Source: Streptomyces luteolus | Lineage (GTDB): Bacteria > Actinomycetota > Actinomycetes > Streptomycetales > Streptomycetaceae | NCBI RefSeq assembly: GCF_029968015.1 | Contig: NZ_JASCIS010000026.1 | Location: forward strand, 1 to 64,000 | Reading direction: 5' to 3' | Length of the DNA: 64,000 nucleotides | Shown: one piece after another, positions 1-6,346 of the stretch | How positions within the stretch are numbered: the stretch's first letter is position 1 | How the letters are laid out: the number at the start of each line of letters is the position of its first letter | Notes under the pieces: model-generated | Told to the model about the DNA's origin: nothing | Databases searched by the model: none | What the model saw: only the letters and a program-made list of their open reading frames with translations | Made by a program: the position numbers and the translations under genes

Positions 1-15
1 GACACCGCACCCTGA

Positions 16-56
<41 letters not shown>

Positions 57-155
57 TGAGCAGATCGGGCCCGCCCACTGGGTCGATCAACTGCCTTGCC
101 TCCGCGTGCAGTTGGTACGACGATGAAGCCTCCCGAAAGCTTAAGGGGGGCTCGG

Positions 156-2189
156 GTGGCGTACGAGGAGTGGGCGGGGGCGTCCGGGCGGGACCTGGTC
201 CTCGACGACTGGTTCACCCGGCAGCTCGTCGCCGCGAGCGGAAGCAGGCACGGGCGGGACGTGCACGTGCTGCTCGGCGGCCCGGGCAGCGGCAAGTCAA
301 GCCTGCTCGCCGCGTGGGAGGAGCGCGCCGCCAACACGTACGTCGCCCACATCGACTGTGCCGGGCTCCCGGACAGCGTGCAGGGCCCCGTGGACGTCCT
401 GGCCCGCGTCGTCTTCCAGCTGAGCGCCGAAGTGCCCGGCCTGCCGCCCATGCAGCTGCCCGCCTACGCGGCGCTGCGGCTCGCGCTCGCCGTACGCACC
501 GACCAGGCCGACCGGGACGCCGCCCTGGCCGAGCTGAGCACCGCCCTGGACGAGGGGCGCGGCCGCGAGCAGTCCCTCGACCTGTTCCTGTCGCTCGCCG
601 AGAAACTCGGCTCCCTCGCCGGCATGCCCGCCTGGGGGCTCGCGGCCCTGCCGTTCCTCTCCGAAGGCATGCGGCGCCTCCAGGAGCACCGGGTCAGGCG
701 CGCCCTGGCCCGGCACGTGGGCGCCCCCGCGTCCCCGGAGGACTTCCTCGTCGGGCTCAGCCACGGCCTCCAGCACGGCGACGACCGGCAGCGGCGGCGC
801 GCCCAGGAAGTGCTGCTGCGCGCCTTCCTCGACGACCTGCGCCGCGCCTACGACTCCGCGAAGGGCCACGAACTGCGCACTCTGCGCTGCCTGTTGCTCC
901 TCGACAACGCCGACGACGAGCGCGGCCAGGCCTTCCTCGACACGCTGCGCACTGCCCGCCGGGGCGGCCCGGAGGACGGCGACCCCCTGCTCGTCCTGGC
1001 CGCAGCCCGCAGCCGCCCCCGCCTGGTCGAACCGCTCGACGTTCCGGCGGGCCGCCTGCTGACCTGCTGGTCCTCGTACGCGGTGCGCACACCGGACCCG
1101 TACGCCGAAGCGGACGAGGAGCGCTTCGAACCGCTCGACGTGCGCGGCAGGCCGCATGTGCGCGTCGCCCAGTTGCGCCCGCTCACCCGCGCCGAGGTGG
1201 CCGAGCAGTGCCGGCCGCTCCTCGCGCACCTGCCGGACCCGGCGGGCGTGCGCCGTCCTGCGGACTGGCTGGCCAGGATCGTCCACGACCTCACCGGTGG
1301 ACAGCCTTTCGCGACGGCCGCCGTCCTGCGTCAACTCCGGTGCATCGACGACGAGTTGCCCGTCGTCACGCGGCTGCGCCGGATCTTCACCCTCGCCCCG
1401 CACCGGCCCTCCGTCGCCGAGGAGGCGTACGAGCGGCTCTTCGGCGGCGTGCCCGCGGCGGTCCGCGCCCGCCTGCCGCGCGTGGCCGCGGCCGCCGTTC
1501 CCGTACAGGCGCTGGCGGCCGACGCGTTGTGGGGGAGGGGCAACCATCTCCTCTACCAGGTCACGGAGTTGATCGGCGACGAGCTGCGCTTCGACGTGGT
1601 GGAGCTCGACGGCGGCGACGTCCTCACCGTGCCGCCGATCGCCCGCCGCCACCTCCTCCAGCACCTCGCCCGCAGCGAGGACAGCGCCGAGGCCGGAACC
1701 TGGACCGGGGCGCACCGCAGGCTCCGGGACGCCCAGCGCGGCCGGGACGCCGCGTACCACCACCTCGCCCTCGGTGACGTACCGGCCGCGACCCGGTTCC
1801 TGCACGGCCTCCTCCAGGACGTCAAGGAGGGCGGCGCGGACATGGCCGAGTGGTGCCGGGCCCTGTCGTGGGTGCAGCGCGCCCCGCACCCGCGCCTCGC
1901 CGCGCCCGACGACGGCACGCAGGAGTACGAGGCCGCCGTGGAACGCCTCGGCACCCGTGTCCCCGCCGAGCAACTCCCCGTCGCCCGGCTCCTGATCGCC
2001 GGCCAGCTCACCGTGCACCCGCCGACCGACCCGTACGCCTCGCTCTGGTCGGACCCCCTGTGGGACCCGACGGCGCGGCTGCGCACGGAGATCGCCGTCC
2101 ATCTGCAGCAGCTCAGCGAGGACGTTCCGCACCTGCGGGGGCTTCCGCTGCACGAGCGCGTCCAGTCCTACGACAAGGAGCCGTGGTGA
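156..2189 (+). CDS. STAND-like P-loop NTPase, partner of the next gene
   Basis: A 677-residue cytoplasmic protein with no signal peptide or membrane segment. Walker A (GGPGSGKSS) lies at residues 41-49 and a Walker B-like run (LLLLDNADD) near 246-254, followed by LLVLAAARS, which resembles a sensor strand. The C-terminal half is helical and winged-helix-like, so the STAND/AAA class is the best fit; no named family is recognised. I chose the GTG at 156 because AAGGGGGG (143-150) precedes it by 5 nt; a TTG at 96 and an ATG at 123 lie in frame but lack such a site. The stop overlaps the next start (TGATG), so the two genes are translationally coupled. The equivalent of this protein forms the N-terminal half of the 921-residue product at 6331-9096. 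Its function is unknown; an energy-using or switch component of a sensing complex is inference. Confidence 0.8.
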   Translation: MAYEEWAGASGRDLVLDDWFTRQLVAASGSRHGRDVHVLLGGPGSGKSSLLAAWEERAANTYVAHIDCAGLPDSVQGPVDVLARVVFQLSAEVPGLPPMQLPAYAALRLALAVRTDQADRDAALAELSTALDEGRGREQSLDLFLSLAEKLGSLAGMPAWGLAALPFLSEGMRRLQEHRVRRALARHVGAPASPEDFLVGLSHGLQHGDDRQRRRAQEVLLRAFLDDLRRAYDSAKGHELRTLRCLLLLDNADDERGQAFLDTLRTARRGGPEDGDPLLVLAAARSRPRLVEPLDVPAGRLLTCWSSYAVRTPDPYAEADEERFEPLDVRGRPHVRVAQLRPLTRAEVAEQCRPLLAHLPDPAGVRRPADWLARIVHDLTGGQPFATAAVLRQLRCIDDELPVVTRLRRIFTLAPHRPSVAEEAYERLFGGVPAAVRARLPRVAAAAVPVQALAADALWGRGNHLLYQVTELIGDELRFDVVELDGGDVLTVPPIARRHLLQHLARSEDSAEAGTWTGAHRRLRDAQRGRDAAYHHLALGDVPAATRFLHGLLQDVKEGGADMAEWCRALSWVQRAPHPRLAAPDDGTQEYEAAVERLGTRVPAEQLPVARLLIAGQLTVHPPTDPYASLWSDPLWDPTARLRTEIAVHLQQLSEDVPHLRGLPLHERVQSYDKEPW

Positions 2190-3778
2190 TGCCCGGATCG
2201 CCCGAACGGGACCGGCCCGACCGCCGCGGTCCCCTCGCCCGCCCCCAGCCGGCGCCCGTGCCGTGGTGGCGCAACCGCCGCAACCTCACGGTGGGCGCGG
2301 TCGGCGCGGTCGTCCTCGCCCTCTGCGGCTATCTGGCCCTCGGCTCCGGCTGGGGCTCGATCCGCTACCTCACCCAGCGCTGCGCCGACCGCGTCTGGGA
2401 GCGCGGGCCCACCGAGGAGTGCACCGGCGTCAGCGACGGCGGCTTCGTGTTCGGCGAGCTCGACGACGTCTCCGCGTCCGTCAAGAAGGAGAACGACCGT
2501 GTCACCCGGGGCACCCTCCCGTACGTCACCGTCGCCCTGCTCATCCCCCTGACCACCGACGAGACCGACCCGAACCGCAAGGCCGCCGTCGAGCGGCAGA
2601 TCCGCCACGAGGTGCAGGGCGCCCACCTCGCCCAGCGCCGCGTGAACGACCGGGGCTCACCCGCCGTCCGGCTCGTCCTCGCCAACCCCGGCCTCGGCAG
2701 CGCGCAGTACGCGGCGGTGGCGGAGGAACTGGACGAGATGGCGCGGTCGAAGGAGGACAACCTGCGGGCCGTCGTGGGCTTCGACATGAGCGAGGAGAAC
2801 ACCAAGAAGGCGATCAAGCACCTGACCGAGGACCTGCGCATCCCCGTCGTCGGCGGCCCCATCACCGCCTCCGACCTGACCATGCCGGGCCTCGCCCGGA
2901 TCGTCCCGCCCAACGAGGACCAGGCCGAGGTGCTCGCGAGCCTGCCCGACGACGACAACGTGTTCCTGGTCGAGGACACCCGGCCGGGCGACAGTTACGT
3001 GGACACGCTGCGCGACGCGTTCAACGCGAAGCGGCCGAGCGGTGCCCTGGAGTCCGAGCAGTACCGCTCGTCCGGCGGCTCCGACGACGACCCCAGCCTC
3101 GCGGGTGACTTCGAGAACATCGCCCAGAACATCTGCCAGTCCGGCGCCAAGGACATCTACTTCGCCGGGCGGCCGCCCCAACTGCGCATGCTCGTACTCG
3201 AGTTGGGAAGCCAGCCGTGCGCGAGGACGGAGAACAGCTTCCGCGTCATCACGGGCTCGGGTGCCTCGACGGTCGACTCGTACGTCAAGCGCGACGAGCT
3301 GGACGAGTGGCGCCGGGCGCTCACCCGCGTCACCGTCGAATACGCCGCCGTGGGCCACCCCGAGGCCTGGGAGAAGAGCAAGGCGCCGGAGGCGGAGGAC
3401 GCCCGGACGGAGATGAAACACCTCAAGGCGGCGGTGGCCGGGCTGAAGGACGCCGACCTGGAGGACTCCCGCCTCATGACGATCTACGACGCCACGCGCA
3501 CGGCCGTCACCAACATCCGCCGCCAGGCCGAGGGCGGAAAGCGCATCCCGCGCCTCGATGAAGTCGCCAGCGGCTGGCACCAGTTGAAGAGCGTCAACAA
3601 GATCAGGGGGACGACGGGCTGGATCTGCCTCGACAACCACGGCAACGCGTTCAACAAGGCCGTGCACCGCGTGCGGCTCGACCCGAAGTGGCGGCCGGAC
3701 CAGAAGCTCGACTTCGTCGGTGTGGCCTGGCCGGAGGGCAAGCCCCTGGACGCGACCTGCACAGCGCCGCGCCGGTGA
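2189..3778 (+). CDS. Membrane-anchored type 1 periplasmic-binding-like protein
   Basis: A 529-residue protein. A 30-residue Arg/Pro-rich tail is followed by one membrane helix (about 33-52), then an external domain. Cys65 and Cys78 flank a motif (ECTGV, then GGFVFGE) that recurs in the 921-residue product downstream, where it reads ECVGV and GFAFG. The rest (ALLIPLT, VVGFDMSEENTKKAIKHL, IPVVGGPIT, YFAGRPP) has the alternating pattern of type 1 periplasmic-binding proteins of the Leu/Ile/Val-binding class. There is no lipobox, and no ABC permease or ATPase is nearby, so an ordinary transporter role is unlikely. The start ATG shares a base with the stop of the NTPase gene. My inference is a ligand sensor anchored outside the membrane and linked to the NTPase inside. 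Confidence 0.8.
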   Translation: MPGSPERDRPDRRGPLARPQPAPVPWWRNRRNLTVGAVGAVVLALCGYLALGSGWGSIRYLTQRCADRVWERGPTEECTGVSDGGFVFGELDDVSASVKKENDRVTRGTLPYVTVALLIPLTTDETDPNRKAAVERQIRHEVQGAHLAQRRVNDRGSPAVRLVLANPGLGSAQYAAVAEELDEMARSKEDNLRAVVGFDMSEENTKKAIKHLTEDLRIPVVGGPITASDLTMPGLARIVPPNEDQAEVLASLPDDDNVFLVEDTRPGDSYVDTLRDAFNAKRPSGALESEQYRSSGGSDDDPSLAGDFENIAQNICQSGAKDIYFAGRPPQLRMLVLELGSQPCARTENSFRVITGSGASTVDSYVKRDELDEWRRALTRVTVEYAAVGHPEAWEKSKAPEAEDARTEMKHLKAAVAGLKDADLEDSRLMTIYDATRTAVTNIRRQAEGGKRIPRLDEVASGWHQLKSVNKIRGTTGWICLDNHGNAFNKAVHRVRLDPKWRPDQKLDFVGVAWPEGKPLDATCTAPRR

Positions 3779-3821
3779 GGGTGCCGTGGTAGTTGATGTG
3801 GCCGTTCTTGTAGTCGCCTCC

Positions 3822-4037
3822 TCAGTCGGCGAGCAGCTCCGCGAAGTGCTCCGCGAAGTGCTCCGCGAACGCCGTCAGCCGGTCGGGGCCCGCGCCGCCC
3901 CCGGCCACCCGGAAGCCGTGCCGCCGCCCCCAGAACGCGGCCTGGACGACGTGCAGTTGGGCCCAGCGGCGGACCCGCACGGGATCGAGCCCGGCGGCCT
4001 CGGAGAACATGCCGAGGGAGCGCATCGCCGCCCCCAC
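3822..4037 (-). pseudogene. Possible C-terminal remnant of an aminoglycoside-type phosphotransferase
   Basis: The minus-strand frame encodes AAGLDPVRVRRWAQLHVVQAAFW, typical of the last helices of aminoglycoside/hydroxyurea phosphotransferases, then AEHFAEHFAELLAD from an 18-nt repeat. Homology-like sequence stops near 4025; upstream the frame runs into the promoter of the divergent glycosylase gene, so the kinase core with its catalytic Asp is absent. I read this as the tail of a deleted gene. A free-standing 71-residue protein is possible, but there is no convincing ribosome site before the GTG at 4037. Confidence 0.4.
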
Positions 4038-4054
4038 CTTACGCGCGCCGCCCG

Positions 4055-4077
4055 TTGTCAGACCCGCGTGCCAGAAT
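4055..4077 (+). promoter_or_regulatory. RecA-NDp-like (PafBC-type) promoter
   Basis: TTGTCAGAC (4055-4063), exactly 8 nt, then CAGAAT (4072-4077). The known actinobacterial damage promoter is TTGTCRGTG-N8-TANNNT. Seven of nine upstream bases match and the spacing is exact. The GTG start of the glycosylase follows 7 nt after the -10, as in a leaderless transcript. The upstream half deviates at its last two bases, so this is the weaker of the two repair-gene sites. Confidence 0.5.
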
Positions 4078-4084
4078 CCGAAGG

Positions 4085-5227
4085 GTGCAGATCAGTGCGG
4101 CGGAACTCAACCGGGCGACGCTCAGTCGCCAACTCCTCCTGGAGCGCGCGCCGTTGAGCGTGCCCGAGGCCGTGCGCCGGGTGGTCGCCCTCCAGGCGCA
4201 GCACCCTGCCTCGCCCTACCTCGCCCTGTGGAACAGACTCAGAGACTTCGCGCCCGCCGAGCTCGACGCCGCGTTCACCGGTCGCACCGTGGTCAAGGCG
4301 ACCCTGATGCGCATCACGCTGCACGCCGTGGCCGCCGAGGACTACGGGGACTTCCGCGCGGCGATGCAGCCCACGCTGTACGCCTCCCGGCTCGGTTCCC
4401 GCTTCGCCGAGGCCGGACTCACCCCGGCGGACGCCCACGCACTCGTGCCGGAACTCCTCGCCTTCGCCGAACGCCCGCGCACCTCGGCTGAGCTGCAGGC
4501 ATGGCTGGCCGAGCGGCTCGGCGAGGAGAAGAAGGACGGCGCCTGGTGGGGCCTGAAGGGGTACGCGCCCCTGCACCACGCCCCCACCGGCGCCCCCTGG
4601 TCCTTCGGCCACCGGCCGTCCTTCGTCCGAGCCGAGCCCGGCCCCCTCCCGGGCCCCGGGCGCGAGGGTGACGCCGAGGCGCTGCGCACCCTCATCCTGC
4701 GCTGTCTCGCCGGATTCGGTCCGGCCTCGGTCGCCGACGTCGCCCAGTTCGCCATGCTCCAGCGAACTCGCGTACGCGCTGCGCTCCGTGCCCTGGGCGA
4801 CGCGGTGGAGGAGCTTCAAGGGCCGGACGGCAGTACGCTGTTCGACCTTCCGGACGCACCCCGCCCACCTGCCGATACGCCCGCACCGCCGCGCCTGATG
4901 GCGATGTGGGACAGCACCCTCCTCGCGTACGCCGACCGCGGCCGCCTCATCCCGCCCGCGTACCGCCCCCTGGTGATCCGCAACAACGGTGACGTCCTGC
5001 CCACGCTCCTGGTGGACGGCCGGGTGGCGGGCGCGTGGAGACCGGTCGAGGACGGCATCGAGGCCACGGCGTTCGAGCCGCTGCCCCGGCAGGCGTGGGT
5101 CGCGCTCGCCACCGAGGCGCACTCCCTGCGCGCCCTCCTGAGCGCACGCGAGCCGGGGGTCTACGGGCGGTACGGACACTGGTGGAGGAAGCTCGCGGAT
5201 GCCGGTGCGGAGGTGCGTGTCCTCTGA
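4085..5227 (+). CDS. AlkZ/YcaQ-like winged-helix DNA glycosylase
   Basis: A 380-residue protein of the HTH_42 family (AlkZ of azinomycin producers, YcaQ of Escherichia coli), which removes bulky alkylated bases and unhooks interstrand crosslinks. The catalytic QxQ motif of the AlkZ branch is present as LQAQH, with Gln37 and Gln39 when counted from the GTG at 4085, the position known for AlkZ; YcaQ has QxD. This agreement supports the GTG start over the TTG at 4055, which is part of the promoter. The C-terminal part (LLVDGRVAGAW, GRYGHWW) is the conserved beta-rich domain of the family. The mRNA is probably leaderless. The gene stands alone and ends 18 nt before the convergent epimerase gene. 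It may serve general alkylation repair or resistance to a genotoxin; no toxin biosynthesis genes are visible. Confidence 0.85.
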   Translation: MQISAAELNRATLSRQLLLERAPLSVPEAVRRVVALQAQHPASPYLALWNRLRDFAPAELDAAFTGRTVVKATLMRITLHAVAAEDYGDFRAAMQPTLYASRLGSRFAEAGLTPADAHALVPELLAFAERPRTSAELQAWLAERLGEEKKDGAWWGLKGYAPLHHAPTGAPWSFGHRPSFVRAEPGPLPGPGREGDAEALRTLILRCLAGFGPASVADVAQFAMLQRTRVRAALRALGDAVEELQGPDGSTLFDLPDAPRPPADTPAPPRLMAMWDSTLLAYADRGRLIPPAYRPLVIRNNGDVLPTLLVDGRVAGAWRPVEDGIEATAFEPLPRQAWVALATEAHSLRALLSAREPGVYGRYGHWWRKLADAGAEVRVL

Positions 5228-5245
5228 ACGGACCGGCGCGCGGGG

Positions 5246-6211
5246 CTAGTTGCCGCCGCCCCGCGCCGTCTTTCGCAGCCGGGCCCGCCGCACCAGATCG
5301 TCGGCGGCCCTCGGCCATGTCTCGTACGTGAACGAGAAGCCCGCGTCGAGCAGCCGGCCGGGCACCACGCGACGGCTCTTGAGCAGCAACTCCGTGTCGG
5401 AACGCAGCAAGAACGCGCCGATCTCCGCCATCCACCGCGTCGCCGGAAGCCCCAACGGCATGCGCCAACTCGTCCGCAGCGCCCGCATGAACGCGCGCTG
5501 CGGCAGCGGAGCGGGCGCGGCCAGGTTGACCGGGCCAGTCAACTCCTCGTGGTCGACGAGGAATTCGACGGCCCGTACGAAGTCCCGCTCGTGGATCCAC
5601 GACACATACTGCCGGCCGCCCGCGACCGGGCCGCCAAGGCCGAGCCGCGCCATCCGCGAGAGGACGTCGAAGACACCGCCGCGGTCCGGGCTCATCACCA
5701 TCGCGGCCCGCAGCGCCACCTTGCGGGTGTCCGGGGTCTCCGCCTCCTCCTGCGCGCGTTCCCAGTTCTCGGCGATGCGGACGCTGTACGCCCAATAGGC
5801 GGGCACGCCGGACTCGTCGCCGCCGATCACCCCGCTCGCCTCGTCGTTCGGGGCATCGTGCCGGTGGGCGTACACGGTGGCGGTGCTCATCTGCAGCCAG
5901 ACGCGCGGCGGCTTCGCGGCAGCGGCGATCGCCTCGCCGACCACTCGCGCGGAGTCGACGCGCGAGTCCATCATGCCCCGCAGGTTCTCCTCGGTGTAGC
6001 GGCAACTGACGCTGCGCCCGGCGAGGTTGACCACGATGTCGCAACCATCGATCTCCGCCGCCCAGTCGCCGAGTGTGACCCCGTCCCAGGCCACGTCGCG
6101 CGGGCGCCTCGGATTCCGGGTCAGGATCACGACCTCGTGGCCCTGCGCCGTGAACGCGCGCTCCAGGATCGCGCCGACCTGGCCCGTTCCGCCCGGGATC
6201 ACGATCTTCAT
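5246..6211 (-). CDS. SDR39U1/TIGR01777-family NAD(P)-dependent epimerase
   Basis: A 321-residue extended short-chain dehydrogenase. The N-terminal GGTGQVG is the nucleotide-binding loop; VNLAGRSVSCRY and WEPDGVTLGDW-like segments are typical of the TIGR01777 family (plant/human SDR39U1, bacterial YfcH), whose substrate is unknown. ATG at 6211 begins the Rossmann fold directly; longer versions of this frame run through the promoter and were rejected. A well-formed promoter with a palindromic operator precedes the gene (6240-6268), so it is probably repressed by a regulator encoded elsewhere. It is monocistronic and convergent with the glycosylase gene. Confidence 0.85.
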   Translation of the reverse strand: MKIVIPGGTGQVGAILERAFTAQGHEVVILTRNPRRPRDVAWDGVTLGDWAAEIDGCDIVVNLAGRSVSCRYTEENLRGMMDSRVDSARVVGEAIAAAAKPPRVWLQMSTATVYAHRHDAPNDEASGVIGGDESGVPAYWAYSVRIAENWERAQEEAETPDTRKVALRAAMVMSPDRGGVFDVLSRMARLGLGGPVAGGRQYVSWIHERDFVRAVEFLVDHEELTGPVNLAAPAPLPQRAFMRALRTSWRMPLGLPATRWMAEIGAFLLRSDTELLLKSRRVVPGRLLDAGFSFTYETWPRAADDLVRRARLRKTARGGGN

Positions 6212-6239
6212 GGTCCGTACCCCCTTGCTTGGTGGCACG

Positions 6240-6268
6240 AGCGTAACCCAGGTGTTGAACGTGTTCAA
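6240..6268 (-). promoter_or_regulatory. Promoter with palindromic operator for the SDR gene
   Basis: On the minus strand TTGAAC (complement of 6263-6268), a 17-nt spacer and TACGCT (complement of 6240-6245) form a good sigma70-type promoter. The -35 is one arm of a perfect inverted repeat TTGAAC-GT-GTTCAA at 6255-6268, so a bound dimer would block polymerase. TetR-like repressors commonly use such sites, but no regulator gene is adjacent. Confidence 0.65.
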
Positions 6269-6305
6269 AAAGGGGGCCGGTGGGGAGTGTGACCTGATCG
6301 TCGGG

Positions 6306-6346
6306 TCAGGAGCGTGACCCGCTCGTCTGGTCAGGAGCGTGACCCG
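6306..6346. repeat. Direct repeat at the end of the 921-residue gene
   Basis: TCAGGAGCGTGACCCG occurs at 6306-6321 and 6331-6346, 25 nt apart. The right copy contains the stop codon and last codons of the minus-strand gene, so the left copy looks like a duplication of its 3' end. A shorter third copy (GTGACC) lies just upstream. Confidence 0.75.

Noticed and set aside
96-155. Earlier starts (TTG 96, ATG 123) for the NTPase
   Set aside because: Neither has a ribosome site, while the GTG at 156 follows AAGGGGGG.
297-2153. Long minus-strand frame opposite the NTPase gene
   Set aside because: Such frames arise from high GC at third positions; composition is Arg/Gly/Val-rich without motifs, and the plus-strand gene has Walker motifs and a ribosome site.
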